NCBI GenBank assembly: GCA_025330725.1
Contig: JAIWND010000022.1
Span: 496,001-560,000, forward strand
DNA from: Chlamydoabsidia padenii
Taxonomy: Eukaryota > Mucoromycota > Mucoromycetes > Mucorales > Cunninghamellaceae
DNA length: 64,000 nucleotides
Direction: 5' to 3'
In this document: one piece after another, positions 34,105 to 46,100 of the stretch
Position numbering within the stretch: the stretch's first letter is position 1
Layout of the letters: each line of letters opens with the position of its first letter
Made by a program: the position numbers and the translations under genes
Notes under the pieces: generated by a model
The model's database searches: none
The model's input: only the letters and a program-made list of their open reading frames with translations
Told to the model about the DNA's origin: nothing

Positions 34105-35259
34105 ATGGCATCCACAACTAATTATTCCATGTTGCCTCAGACCAAACAATCACTTGATCATATTCTTGGACATTATCAACACTTTACTCAGGATCGTCAA
34201 ACTCGACAACTCAAGCACAAACCCCTGGTGGTAGGGGTATCTGGTTGCCAAGGCAGTGGAAAGACGACATTGTGTGATACTCTTGTGCATTTACTACGTG
34301 GTGAGCCCTATGAATTAAACGTCGTTAGCTTCTCGTTGGATGATCTCTACCTGACCCGTGAAGAACAAGCCCAACTGAGTGCAAGCTACCCTGACAATCA
34401 CCTCCTACAGTATCGTGGCCAACCTGGCTCTCATGACCTCGCTTTGGCACAAGTCACCTTTGACGCTCTCCTGGGCTCTGATCCAACCTCGACTGTCTCC
34501 ATCCCGGTTTATGACAAATCTCTCCACGGTGGCCTTGGTGACCGACTACCTCGTCAAGACTGGCAACACATCCATGGTCAAATCGATATCATTTTATTCG
34601 AAGGATGGTCCCTGGGCTTCAAATCCGTCAGTCTGAACCAATTACAACGCATGTACCAACAATCCACACTCTTACAACATCATACTCTCCACCACTTGGC
34701 CATCATCAATGATTTTTTGATCCGGTACGAGCAAGAATTGTACCCCAAGATGGATATCTTTATACATCTGGCACCGACTCGACTGGAACAAGTCTATCAA
34801 TGGCGATTGGAACAGGAACATCATATGCAGCAAACTCGGAATGTCCAAGGATTGGCGGATCATGCTGTGCGGGGGTTTGTGGATACTTATATGCCTGCTT
34901 ACACCTTGTATCTGTCTCGGCTCAACAAGGTGGGTTTCTTTGGGTGGGAACAAGAATTGAAACGTCGAGATTATGAAGGTTGGACTCGTATGGATGGTGG
35001 ATATACTGATAATACCATGGCAAGGCATCTTCGTATGGTGTTGGATCAAAGACGTCAAGTGGTGGCATCTCACGCTATCCAACCTACTCAAATAGCTTCA
35101 TCTAGTGGTAGTAATAGTAATAGATTTTATACTCTTAGAACTAGCTTATTTAAACGGTCTACATTTGTATTGACGGTGTGTACTTTGGGATACGTGGGGT
35201 GGATATCTTATCAACGCCGTCAATCAATTATGAAAATGGTACATCAATGGATGGAATAA
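34105..35259 (+). CDS. Glycerate-kinase/Tda10-like P-loop kinase with C-terminal membrane segment
   Basis: P-loop kinase of the D-glycerate 3-kinase (GLYK)/Tda10 family; plant GLYK phosphorylates glycerate in photorespiration, and the fungal substrate is less sure. Intronless, 384 codons. Walker A is GVSGCQGSGKTT; other family blocks are FSLDDLYLTREEQ, LLQYRGQPGSHDLAL, IPVYDKSLHGGLGDR and DIILFEGWSLGFK, then QLYPKMDIFIHLAP-type sequence and the C-terminal MPAYTLYLSRL. After the kinase core comes a Ser/Asn-rich linker and a hydrophobic segment (STFVLTVCTLGYVGWISY) flanked by Lys and Arg, ending some 15 residues from the stop, like a tail anchor. A minus-strand frame at 34672-35091 is its shadow. 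Confidence 0.9.
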   Translation: MASTTNYSMLPQTKQSLDHILGHYQHFTQDRQTRQLKHKPLVVGVSGCQGSGKTTLCDTLVHLLRGEPYELNVVSFSLDDLYLTREEQAQLSASYPDNHLLQYRGQPGSHDLALAQVTFDALLGSDPTSTVSIPVYDKSLHGGLGDRLPRQDWQHIHGQIDIILFEGWSLGFKSVSLNQLQRMYQQSTLLQHHTLHHLAIINDFLIRYEQELYPKMDIFIHLAPTRLEQVYQWRLEQEHHMQQTRNVQGLADHAVRGFVDTYMPAYTLYLSRLNKVGFFGWEQELKRRDYEGWTRMDGGYTDNTMARHLRMVLDQRRQVVASHAIQPTQIASSSGSNSNRFYTLRTSLFKRSTFVLTVCTLGYVGWISYQRRQSIMKMVHQWME

Positions 35260-35261
35260 AC

Positions 35262-35272
35262 TTCAAACCCCG
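35262..35272 (+). promoter_or_regulatory. Recurrent element variant TTCAAACCCCG
   Basis: Begins 3 bp after the glycerate-kinase stop codon and 234 bp before the PWWP-gene ATG. It shows how tightly promoter and preceding gene can abut. Confidence 0.5.
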
Positions 35273-35505
35273 ATTTTTTACCACACAAAAGAAAAAAAAA
35301 AACTCCCATATGCCACTTTGTCTTCTCTTTTATTATTATTATCACACACACCCCTTTTAACCATTTGAAATATAATCTGCTTGTGATTGATTCTCCCTTT
35401 TTCTCTTCTTCTTTATCTTCCTCTCTTACTCTTAAATTATAAACGATTCCCCTCTCCCTTTAATCATCTTTATTGTTATTACATATACACATACATTCAC
35501 GGGGC

Positions 35506-36907
35506 ATGGGTCAACAAGAAAACAATAATTCTTATCCACCTGGTACTATAGTATTTGCAAAACTAAAAGGATATCCCTGGTGGCCAGCAAAAGTAAGACT
35601 TAAAAGAGAAGTGGGTAAGAGCCATGCTTACTTGGTTGCTTCACCCTCATCTATCGAATACTAATAGTCTATTCTTCCTTTTTTATTTTATTTTATCTTT
35701 TGCTACTAGATTGAAGATGAACGCACAGTACCAGCCAAAGTCATGAAACAAAAGACAAAGTCAAGGTCACCCATATGGACAGTCTTCTTCTTTGGCTCCA
35801 AGGACTAGTAAGTAGAGGACAGGAATAGCAAAAGAAGAAACAGACACTTCTCACACACATACTCTGTTTTATTTATTTTTATATATACGTATATATATAT
35901 ATATATATATATATATACAAGTGGATTCTTTGGTCCTGATTCTATTCGACCCTTCAACAAAGCCGACGTGGAAAAGGATCTAAAGGCAAAGAAATTCAAA
36001 ACGAAGGATTTGGAACGGGCAATACGCGAAGCTTTAGATCCCACCTGGATAGACGACGATGATGAAGAAGAAGGAAAGGCGGCTATGGAAAAACGGAAAT
36101 CCAAAGACATGACTGAATTGACAAGGAAACCAACAACTCTTAACAAGAAATCAAAGATTGGCAAGGCTACCGGCGGACAAGATACCCCCTCGATAAATAA
36201 ACGTGGTGTGAATCAAGATGAACAACTGGAAAAGGTGAAAAGGGTAAGTGTATTGTAATAATGGAGGTGGTGGGAGGGAATGAAAAACTAAAAACTTTTT
36301 ATTATATATATATATATGTATGTTGGGATTAGCGCAAATCAATGTCGCAAGAACAAGAAGACGATCTATCGAATGGACACGACCGACCTAGCGCATCACC
36401 AGTGGCAGGATTAAACAAGGATCATGAATCACCAGAATTTACTCGTGATTTCAAACGGCTGTATCACCTCAGGCATCGTTTACAAAAAATGATGTATGAA
36501 AAGGAACAGGTAAAAGAAAGGCAATCAATAAAGGATTGAAATTAATGATCTCTCTCTCTATTGAATATGATAGGGCACCATTCCAATAGACGATTATCCC
36601 AAGATCTCACAAACTTTGAAAGAAGTGGAGGATGCACCAATGACATATGATCTGTTAAGGGTAAGAAGAAGAAGAAGGTATACAATGGAACTAACATGGT
36701 GTTTTATTTATATAGCATACCAAGATTGGCAAAGTGGTCAAATGTGGGATCGGATACGAATTTGAAAATGATACGGAATTCAACATTCACGAACGATGCC
36801 AACAACTGATGCGGAAATGGAAGGAACTGTTTGTGGATACAAGGGATCAATTACCAAAGGGCGACGACAAGGAATCAGCAACAGCTTCAACATCAAAAGA
36901 AGAATAG
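35506..36907 (+). CDS. PWWP-domain, LEDGF/HRP2-like chromatin protein
   Basis: Probable nucleosome reader: PWWP domains bind methylated H3K36 together with DNA. Start is ATG 35506-35508. PPGTIVFAKLKGYPWWPAKI, VFFFGSKDYGFFGPDSIRPF form the PWWP domain (roughly residues 10-85). A basic, disordered part follows (KKSKIGKATGG and others), then a helical C-terminal domain FTRDFKRLYHLRHRLQKMMY, EVEDAPMTYDLLRHTKIGKV, LMRKWKELFVDTR that resembles the TFIIS-N/integrase-binding domain of LEDGF and HRP2. TAG 36905-36907. Four or five introns; the TA-repeat intron (35888-35916) ends at ACAAG and restores KDYGFFG. Fungal Pdp3 is a distant relative. Domain calls are strong; the exact orthologue is not. Confidence 0.87.
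35888..35916. repeat. TA dinucleotide repeat in PWWP-gene intron
   Basis: About 14 TA units immediately upstream of the 3' splice site TACAAG. Confidence 0.85.
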
Positions 36908-36981
36908 GTGATCATGGATACTCTTATTAGACACATTTGTATATTTGTTTTGGATACTCGATGCTTTGCTTGGTCTGGTAT

Positions 36982-37018
<37 letters not shown>

Positions 37019-37801
37019 CCTCCCCACACACACTCCCTCTTTTTTTTTTTTTTAACACCGTTTAGTGTTTATCCCTTTTTTATTGCATTACCACCCTTCC
37101 CTCATTATTATATTCCTTTATTGTTATTACTATTTTATTTACTATCTACATAACATATTCATCCGAAATAAACTTGTTTGAAAAAAAGACAGCTGTTTGT
37201 TTGATATAAAAAAAAAAGATCTGGTGTTGATTCTTGAAACTCCGGTATGAACAACAAAAAAAAGGGGGAGAGGGCATATTGGTAATGAAGATTTATATGA
37301 TCTACCATAAAAGTAAATGGAAAGGGGTATCATATCATGTCAAGATTTGTAATGTCGGAAAGGACACAGTGATAGTGGAGGATAAACGTTTGGAGGATGG
37401 ACTCCGAGTGGTGCCGTCAAATATATTATCCGGCCTCACTTCCTCGGATCAGAAATTGATAACCAACCTTTTTCTGCTTTCTGTGGTGACCTTTTTTTTT
37501 TTTTTTTGCTTTGTTTTACTTTACTCTACTTTGAATAAGTTTATTATCAAAGAGAAGGGTTTACATTGGATTAGTATTCATGATGATTATATATAAGACA
37601 TTCATGATAGCTTGTCACTCTGGATAAACGATGCATGAATCGGGTAGTACAAGAAAGGGGGAGGGGCGGAAAGCGGAGTTTCACCGGATAACCGTTTTAA
37701 CTATGCGCGGAAGGCAAAAAACATATATAAAGAGCAACTTTGGAGGCATAGAAAAAAAAAAACTCCATTCTACTTTACTACAACCACTTTTATATATCAT
37801 C
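36908..37801. other. Spacer with CT repeat and an unassigned open frame
   Basis: Contains a (TC)n tract at about 36985-37012 in the PWWP 3' region, AAATAAAC near 37166, and a TTGAAACTCCGG variant of the recurrent element at 37234-37245 followed by the open frame listed at 37285. TATATAAAG near 37727 is the TATA box of the next small gene. Confidence 0.45.
37285..37596 (+). CDS. Unassigned short open frame
   Basis: ATG 37285 begins MKIYMIYHKSKWKGVSYHVK and continues CNVGKDTVIVEDKRLEDGLR and VVPSNILSGLTSSDQK with balanced, coding-like codon use. A poly-T run near 37491-37507 then produces a phenylalanine stretch, which is more likely an intron or the end of coding sequence. No family is recognised. 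A promoter-element variant 40 bp upstream supports transcription. It could equally be a remnant of a longer gene. Confidence 0.3.
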   Translation: MKIYMIYHKSKWKGVSYHVKICNVGKDTVIVEDKRLEDGLRVVPSNILSGLTSSDQKLITNLFLLSVVTFFFFFCFVLLYSTLNKFIIKEKGLHWISIHDDYI

Positions 37802-38047
37802 ATGAACTTTCACGAAATTTTAAAGAAATTGACCCATCGTGCCTCAAGCACCACTTCGTCACCTTCTCAATCCAAAACGACTTCCAGAGCTAGCTCTCTT
37901 CATGAATCTCCTGCTGTACATGCAAAGTATTTGAATGATCCTATGCGAACAAGCTCTCATCCTGACTCGGTGGGCTATTATGTCGATCCTATGGGTGGCC
38001 GCTCAAGTTATTATGCTAGTTATGATGTCACAAACACTGGCGCTTAA
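37802..38047 (+). CDS. Small Ser/Thr-rich unknown protein
   Basis: Single exon of 81 codons, ATG 37802-37804 to TAA 38045-38047. TATATAAAG lies about 75 bp upstream of the ATG and the leader is CT-rich. The protein starts MNFHEILKKLTHRASSTTSS, is basic and Ser-rich, then has NDPMRTSSHPDSVGYYVDPM and GGRSSYYASYDV. No signal peptide, membrane helix or known domain. A clean promoter and compact frame make it a likely real gene, perhaps highly expressed or stress-induced; function is unknown. Confidence 0.6.
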   Translation: MNFHEILKKLTHRASSTTSSPSQSKTTSRASSLHESPAVHAKYLNDPMRTSSHPDSVGYYVDPMGGRSSYYASYDVTNTGA

Positions 38048-38628
38048 AGACATGTCTCTCATCAAAATACCTCACAGGATCATACCATACTTTATTTCAT
38101 TTTATCTCTATCTACCTGTACTGTACATGCATATATTTTAATTAATCATCACTATTAGTCTTTTTTCATCCGAATAAACCTTATTAAATCAAACAAACAT
38201 CTGATGATATTCCATTGTACTGATCAAATCGGGATTTCAATAATGACACCCAAAAATAGAAAATGTGTCGGTCGGGATTTGGCCTCTGACATGATCCAAC
38301 GAATCTGTTATGAGATGATTTCTGTACATAACGAAATACAAATGCTACATTACACATAGTCTACCACGATCCTTTAAACTCACTGAACTGTATTAGGTCT
38401 ACAAAGATCATCAGTGAATATTTCACCAGCATGAACGTCGGTGTCGATGATCGGGGTTTGGATTTGACTTTATCTATCACCTTGAATTTTTTTTTTTTGT
38501 GTCGAACCCTCTTTCTTTCCCATTAAAAACCAAATCGACCAGTGAACCTCCAATTCTATCATAATTCGATATGTTTTTGGATGGAGTGTCATTTTAAATA
38601 CTTGCTGTTTTGTTTTTGTTAAACATAG
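38048..38628. promoter_or_regulatory. Spacer with three recurrent elements upstream of RVB2 remnant
   Basis: CGGGATTTCAA (38230-38240, exact), CGGGATTTGGC (38273-38283) and CGGGGTTTGGA (38452-38462) lie upstream of the RVB2 pseudogene, probably its retained promoter. AATAAACC near 38172 is the likely polyadenylation signal of the preceding small gene. Confidence 0.5.
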
Positions 38629-39520
<892 letters not shown>

Positions 39521-39730
39521 AACTTGGTCACTGCAACGGAAGTGTAGTTTAGCTTACCCTAGTAATTAAAATCCCCATATGTATACTATTCCTTTTTTTT
39601 TTTTTTTTTTTTTTTGTTAAATAAAGAATGGCTCCATCTTGTATTTTATATCCCAATTGACTAAAAAAAAAAAAAGGCATATTTATTATTAACGGATAGT
39701 ATTATTATTATTATGATATCGACTAACAAA

Positions 39731-40774
39731 TTAGAATAAGAACAATCCAACAGCGAACGACACAAAGGCACCGACAATAGTGAAGGAAACAAAAGGTTGG
39801 CCATTGGACATGGATTTGGTTTCTGAAGTACCGACATTTCCTTTACGAGCAGAAGCAATAGAGGGAGTAGCAGCTTGGACAATAGATGATGAAGAAGCCA
39901 CCATAGGTTTGGAAACCATTTGTTGGCTGGCAGCGGAAGGAGAGGCCATGGCAGCTGTCTTGCTCACATTGACTGGAGAAGACAAGGCAGCATCAGAAAC
40001 AACATCTTCATCAGAAGTACTAGCACCATCGGCTACTAGTTTACCAACACCCCATGGGATCTTCTCGCCTATTATATATGAAAAAAGAGCAAGGATCAGT
40101 CTATTGTTTAATTATATCAGTATCATTTTTTTTTTACCAGTAGGTTGAACAGCTTGTTCGGGAACTTGTTGTTTTCCATCTTGGCCAACAATAGCGAAAC
40201 GAGTACTCCATGCGAATTCTCCATCCTCTGCATGAAAATAAAATCCAAATTTAGAAATGCGGTGTTTGAATATTTTTCTTTTCTTTACCGTTGGTGAACA
40301 TTAAAAAGTAGATAGGTGCAGGTGGATCCACTTGAGGGGCAGTGTAATTGTATTTCATTTCATCACCTCGTACATTTTCGGCAATATTAGTAAGAAGTAC
40401 TTGATCATTGTCTTCTCCAGTCATCAAATCTTGAGAGGAGGGGAAAAAGAAAAAGTCAGTTTTGTCGGGGATTTTATCATATAAACAAAACAAAAAAAAA
40501 AAGAATCATCCCTTACCAATACGGAAGTTCTTCCAGGTAGCATTAATGGTAGGTTCAGTATTATCTTCCTCTACAAAAAAAAAAAAAAAGAATGTGTGTG
40601 AGTAGTTGATTTGGTTCTTGCCATTGGTACTCTTCTTTTACCCCAAGTGATTTCATATTCTTTTCCTGCTGTCCACACCGTTCCTGGTTCTGGGTTGGAA
40701 GGAGACATGTTCGCTTTGACCACCAGCACCATCATGCTCATCATCATCACTGCATAAAAGAGAAATGCTGTCAT
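39731..40774 (-). CDS. Kre9/Knh1-like secreted GPI-anchored protein
   Basis: Predicted cell-surface protein. Start is ATG 40772-40774; the first 21 residues (MTAFLFYAVMMMSMMVLVVKA) form a signal peptide. The following segment SNPEPGTVWTAGKEYEITWG, NATWKNFRIDLMTGED and YNYTAPQVDPPAPIYFLMFT is the Ser-Thr-rich/Kre9-Knh1 domain found in yeast beta-glucan and GPI wall proteins. A Ser/Ala-rich stalk follows. The last residues FVSFTIVGAFVSFAVGLFLF form a hydrophobic GPI-attachment signal, with SNG just upstream as a plausible omega site. TAA 39731-39733. Several short introns. The promoter has a pair of recurrent elements 21 bp apart (40992 and 41013). Confidence 0.85.
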
Positions 40775-40991
40775 CTTTTATTTGATTTGTGTGTATAAAG
40801 AAGAAGAAGGAAAGAAAAAGGTATGTTAGAGTAGATAAAGAAGCACTTTCTTTTTTTTCTTGTACATGACGGAACATTATAGCATTCCAAGTGAATCACT
40901 TAAAAGTAATGATCGGATAGTATTTCATCTGCACCATGCTAACGTTAGGAACCGACATTCCCCCCCCTTTTTTTTTTTTTTACCCTGATCA

Positions 40992-41023
40992 TTGAAACCC
41001 CGCTTTATGCAATTGAAATCCCG
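40992..41023 (+). promoter_or_regulatory. Paired recurrent elements, 21 bp apart
   Basis: TTGAAACCCCG (40992-41002) and TTGAAATCCCG (41013-41023) are direct repeats starting 21 bp apart, two helical turns, 218-249 bp upstream of the Kre9-like ATG. Confidence 0.6.
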
Positions 41024-41143
41024 GTGGATTTTCTTTTGATAGGTCAAAGGAGAGCATTAAACCAACAACATCCTTTTATTTTATTTCAAAAAGATAAAAT
41101 TACAAGTAGTAAAAAGGGGGGGGGATGGATGGGCTATACTAAT

Positions 41144-41281
41144 CTAATGGTATACTTGGTAAAGTCTATACGCTAATCCAAAGTCTTGATGGTCTTGGTC
41201 ACTAGAGCTGTGAACGGGTTCACCTGAAAATGATATATCAGAGCAAGTTGTGTGAGTAGTAAAGTAAGTGGTACATATCAT
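41144..41281 (-). CDS. Tentative 45-codon open frame
   Basis: ATG 41279-41281 opens MICTTYFTTHTTCSDISFSG, continues EPVHSSSDQDHQDFGLAYRL and ends YQVYH. Alternatively, the sequence CATTTTCAG at about 41227 is a splice acceptor for another frame ending NPFTALVTKTIKTLD. An AATAAA signal follows on this strand, so a transcript is likely, but coding content is not certain. Confidence 0.25.
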   Translation of the reverse strand: MICTTYFTTHTTCSDISFSGEPVHSSSDQDHQDFGLAYRLYQVYH

Positions 41282-41572
41282 AGAATCAGTCAGTAGATGT
41301 AAGTGGAATGGTGAGGAGAGAAGGGAACATAGCCAAAAGTGTTTTAAAACCCGCAGGGTTCCTATTTTTCGGTTCCCAACAGATCTAAAAAAAAAAAAAA
41401 AAGCTTGTCAGTATGATCCAATCATCCAGACAAAAACAACATGAAGAGTTGATTAACAATAATAGTTTTAAAAAAAAGAAGCTTTATTTCATAATAATTG
41501 TAGACAGACTATATGCATAAATAAAAAAAAAAAAGGCATATTGACTATTGACCAGAGGATTCAAACCTGTCA

Positions 41573-42568
41573 TCATGTTGATTTTTTCATCCCTCTTGTT
41601 CGTTTAGATTGTCCAAAGTCTTGATAAGTGTCATCTGCACTGGTAGACCTTTTTCTTAATGGTGGGTCATCCGGTGTGTCGTATGATGATTGTAATGCGT
41701 CCTCGGTGTCTGCTACTTTAGGTATTACTTGAGCTGGTGTTGTTTCTTCCACTTGAGGATCAATGGCTAGAGGGGCAAGGGCACGTATACGAATGGGTGT
41801 TTTGGTGGTGCTGGAAGTCCTGGGGTTTCGTACGTTGTTTTCTTCTTCTTCGTATTGAGAATGATCGGATGTGTCGTTTGGTTGTTCAGATACCACCTTT
41901 ATTTTAAGAGGTCGTCCTTTTGCCTTTCCTGTTGAAGCCCGGGATCCTTTTCGTGCTGGTGCTTTTTCTTTTGCTGGTGTCTTTTCTTTTGCTGGTGCCT
42001 TTGGTTTCGCCCGTGCTTTGGCTTTTGGTTTTGTTGGTACTTGTTGGGTTTTCATTCGTTCACCCCAATAATGTTCAAAGTTGTCATCCTAAGAAAAAGT
42101 GCCATTAGTCCATCATCAACCTTGTTATTACCGAGTGACTTACTTTGTATGGTATGTTCAATAGATCACTGTCGGTGAGTGCCTTTTTGGAGGGTTGCAA
42201 ATGACCTGACTTTAAGAGTTCTTGCCATTCCTCCAACGAGCTCCAAAAGTAGGGATTGTCGTTCAACGCCGTCACCAAATCTTCGTTTGCATCACAGGGA
42301 GGAAGGTAGGGCTTGAGTTCTTGCTGGGCATCCGAAGAGAGTTGACCGATTTTTTCTTTCAACCATTCCTACCAAGATAATTCAAAAAGGATGAGTGTGA
42401 TTCACGCAAGTTAGTTGTCTGTTGTTGTTGTTGTTGTTTGTTTGTTTGTTTGGAAGGAGGAGGTTCACTTACATTCAGTTTATCACAAGTAGCAGGAAAC
42501 CCATGTGGATCATCCAGGTCGAGCGTTATCTTTGTCTTTCTTACGCGACTAGATTTTCGTGAAGCCAT
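41573..42568 (-). CDS. ASX/DEUBAD-like chromatin protein
   Basis: Resembles the ASX-homology (DEUBAD) module that activates BAP1-type deubiquitinases on chromatin. Start is ATG 42566-42568: MASRKSSRVRKTKITLDLDD. The central block WLKEKIGQLSSDAQQELKPY, LPPCDANEDLVTALNDNPYF and WSSLEEWQELLKSGHLQPSK matches the DEUBAD pattern of helix, loop-with-Leu-Pro, NxFF and WQExLxxGxFxP. A basic C-terminal half follows, with repeated PAKEKTPAKEKAPARK and KAKGRPLKIK, an AT-hook-like GRP core, and a disordered end with TSADDTYQDFGQSKRTRGMK. TGA 41573-41575. Three exons. I infer a PR-DUB-like role from the domain only; biochemistry in Mucoromycota is not known to me. Confidence 0.75.
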
Positions 42569-43103
42569 TTCAATTTTGTGGAGGAGAAAGAAAGAAGGAA
42601 AGAAAAAGGGAAATGGAAGAGAAATAAAAAAGGTTGACCACGGCGGTGATTTAAAACAAGAAGCCAGACTTGAGGGCGTATACCCTTTACTCACCCTATT
42701 ACACTGCCTCCATCACCCTCTGCCCAAGAATCATTCATGTGACAGGATATGAAGTTTCAATTGATAGCAGCACAATCACCATGTCATTGATGATTTGACG
42801 ATACCGTATGTCAGATTATCATCGGTACGATGTAACGATTTTCCCTTTTATGAGCGGGACTTGAAAATCATAACCTAAACAAAAACCAATGTTGCATGAC
42901 AAGTAAAGACTTATTCCCTGCACATTACTGTATAATATAAAAGCAAACAAGTATATCATCCAATATTTTCCAACAAACGCCCAAGTGTTTATTAATTAAG
43001 ATATTTTTTCAAAAAAAAAAAAAAGCTATACTACAGACTTTGATCCTTTTTTTTTATGTTCCCCGTCCTGCAGAGATAAATTGATGTTCCCAATAGAGAC
43101 CAT
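42569..43103. other. Tandem spacer ASX-like/WDR48
   Basis: ASX-like promoter with GGCGGTGATTTAAAA near 42641 and CGGGACTTGAA at 42857-42867, then the WDR48 3' UTR (minus-strand AATAAACAC near 42990, poly-A run). Nothing else is seen. Confidence 0.4.
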
Positions 43104-46100
43104 TCAAGGCGAAGAGGGCATAGACATGTTAGGGACATCCTTGTACCTGTAAGATAGAATCACATCACCACTTGATTTCAAGATATGTTGTTTCACTGAA
43201 GCCAATGTCATGGTAGGAGTCAAGACGGTGTCACCACAGAGAAGTTCCAAGTCGTTCACATCGGGTAGCGGGTTGAGTTCAATCTTTTCAGCAATATATT
43301 GAAGTAGTTTGCGAATTCGTAACACCCTGTTGGCTAATAGTCGATTGTTTGGTCTAAATCAAGAAGGAATCAGTATAAGCAAAGTTTCCTTTTTTCTTTT
43401 TTATATTGCCTTACCCTCCAGGTAGTTCTGGTAGTCTAGTGTCTTGATGTGGCTTCAGAATAAAAGTGAGCTTGACTGTTTCCTTACTAGGTGTCTTGTT
43501 CTATGTTGAGAAGAAGAAGAAGAACAGAATATGAGTTGGTAGGCAGACTTCTTTTATATATACACCTTACATAGAGTAGGAATGATAATAACCACGATGG
43601 AGCCGCTTTGGAGATAAGCGCATGATCTTCACCAACACAGCTGACTTCACCACGATAGAGATCCATACTTGTTGATGCTTCGGCACTTTCTTCTGCGATG
43701 ATGATCGAAGTAGAAGGAGGAATCGTCAATGGTGGGAAATCGTCGGGATTAGGTGGGGTATATTGATGGCTAGTGCTGTCACCGTGGCTGTGGTTACTGA
43801 TTGAACTGTGTTGTTGTTGGTTTTGATCTTCCGTTGACATGGTAGACGTCGATTCGTTTTTTCCATTTTGAGCACCACTTGATCCAAGCTAGTCGTATAC
43901 ATGTGTATAAAGATCCGAGTTAGATTTTGTTCCTTTATTTCACCTTTTTTTCAATTTTTTTTTTTTTTTTTTTTTTTTGAATACTTACATCACCATTGAT
44001 TGACATGGTCGTATATATACCTTGTTTGTCATCTTCAGTTGCATATCCATTAGGTCTATCGTCGTTATTGGGTCCCTTGCCCAATTTCGCTTTAACAGAG
44101 AGGTTTTTCAGTCGATGCATAAAGTTGGAATTGTTGGGAGAAACGGGCGAGGAAGATAAAGCAGCCGGAGGAGGAGGTTGGACGACGGATGAATGATTGT
44201 TGACAGGGTGATGTGACCCAGAAAAGTAGTCAAACGATCTGCCGGTAGTAGGAGGAGCCGTCATAGGACCACGTTCATCGACTGATGGATAGTTGCTAGA
44301 ATCAGTAGGGTGGAAAGGTGAGCTATCGGTGTTCGTCGTGATTGCTGTAAGAGGGATCTTGAGTGCTGTAACCGGTGGTGTTGGTGTTGGTATAGACGGC
44401 TGTTCAAGTTGAATAGCTGTAGAATCTGTACGATCGAATCGCGGGGCTGATGACAAGACCAAGTTTCGTTTCGGTTGTAAGCTGTTTCCATCCAAATCAC
44501 CATGGTCATTCATTTTATGTGTTTGCTGATTCTGTTCATTCTTGTCATAGTCAGAAATGTCATTGTTTTCTTGTCGCTGCATTTCCGCCGAAACAAATGA
44601 TGAGAATAGGTTGATCAAAAGCCATTTACCGAGATTAACTGGTATCACAATAAAAACAGTTAGCTTCATTTTATAGTGGCCATTGGATCTTACTTACCAC
44701 GTTGATCTTCACGGTATTGATAATCTGATGACAAGCCAATTTCGTCTGCGTACATTTCACAGTCAAAGCAGTTGGATTCTAACAGTTGTACAGTGATCGC
44801 GCCAATTTTAGTTGTTACTGAGCACCAGGAGGGGAAGCTTTCGATTCCACTGATTTCTTGTGCCACTTCTTCGATTTGTCGTTGTCCAAAGTTTTTGATT
44901 TCCATACACTATATAATAATAAATAAAGAGATTGATGAATATAACCCAATAACACATACTATCCTTGACATCCTACTTACGCGAACAAGATCCCATAGGG
45001 CCACTTCACCTGTTGTATCTTTTGTCAGTACATGTTGTCGATTTTGTAAGACCAAATGAGCCGTAATGCCAGGATTTCCTATGAAATACCATCGATACTA
45101 GTTAGTTTTTACATCATCATTGTCTTTTTTCATTATTAGTATTTACCTTTAATTGTTTGATCAGGGGTGTCCCGAAGAGGTGTGAGTGATTCGGTAGAGT
45201 CTTCATCATCATCATTATAGCTCATGGGAATAGACATGACCGAGCCTGCGTACAAAGTGAGACTGTCATTAGGCAAATAATGATCAGGTAGTTGAGGAGA
45301 GAAGGCACCTTGAGTAGGTGGTAGTTTGACAATGGCAGAGGCTGGAATATCCGGATTGTAGTCAGATCTTGTGAGCACTTGACGGCTTTCTCTTGAGGGC
45401 ACAGATAGCTATGACAAGTATTTTTTTTTTTTTAGTTAGTATCACCAATGTCATTTCGTTCCTCTTACTTACCCATCTATTAATACTTGAGCTTGAAGTA
45501 GCAGTCCATATGTATGTATCATCAAAAGCAACAATCTATAAATGGAGTTAGTATCAACACACATACCCGCAAACAGAGCAAGATTACCTTTCCAACACCA
45601 GAGTTTTCCTTGAATAAGCCGATACATTCGCTTTCATCATGTTTATCGATAGGTCCACCTTCCCTCTGTATTTCAGTCTTCGTCACCAAACCATCACGAG
45701 ACCCAGCATAGAATGTTTTCAAATCAGGATGATCAGAGTAGAGAGACCAAACAGAATCAGCGTGTGTTTCGTAAGTGGTAAGACATCGCTGTGCTTTCAT
45801 TGACCAGAGTTTGATTGTAGAGTCAGATGATCCAGATAACACCTACATGATATCAATAAAGTGAATATCACAATTGTAGAGATACGTTACATATAATTAA
45901 CTACTTACATGTTGCCCATCATCACTGATCAATAGGGCACGGATGTTATCAGTATGACCTGTTAGCTTGCTGACACGTTTTCCAGATCTTGGATCCCATA
46001 TACGGACAACCTTAACAAAAACAAAAAAGCTAAATCTTCTTTTCCCTATGATATCATGCTTCTTTTTAATTCCTTACCTTTTCCGGTGAGCCAGTGACAA

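Larger units (their letters stand above)
40775..41572. other. Spacer with possible short transcript
   Basis: Contains the Kre9-like promoter, a minus-strand polyadenylation-like AATAAAAGG near 41070-41080, a short open frame at 41144-41281 and, near 41346, AAACCCGCAGGG. CAATTATTATGAAATAAAGC (minus strand, about 41480-41500) is the probable end signal of the ASX-like gene. Confidence 0.4.

Noticed and set aside
34672..35091. 139-codon minus-strand frame
   Set aside because: Antisense shadow of the intronless glycerate-kinase gene, which has full domain support.
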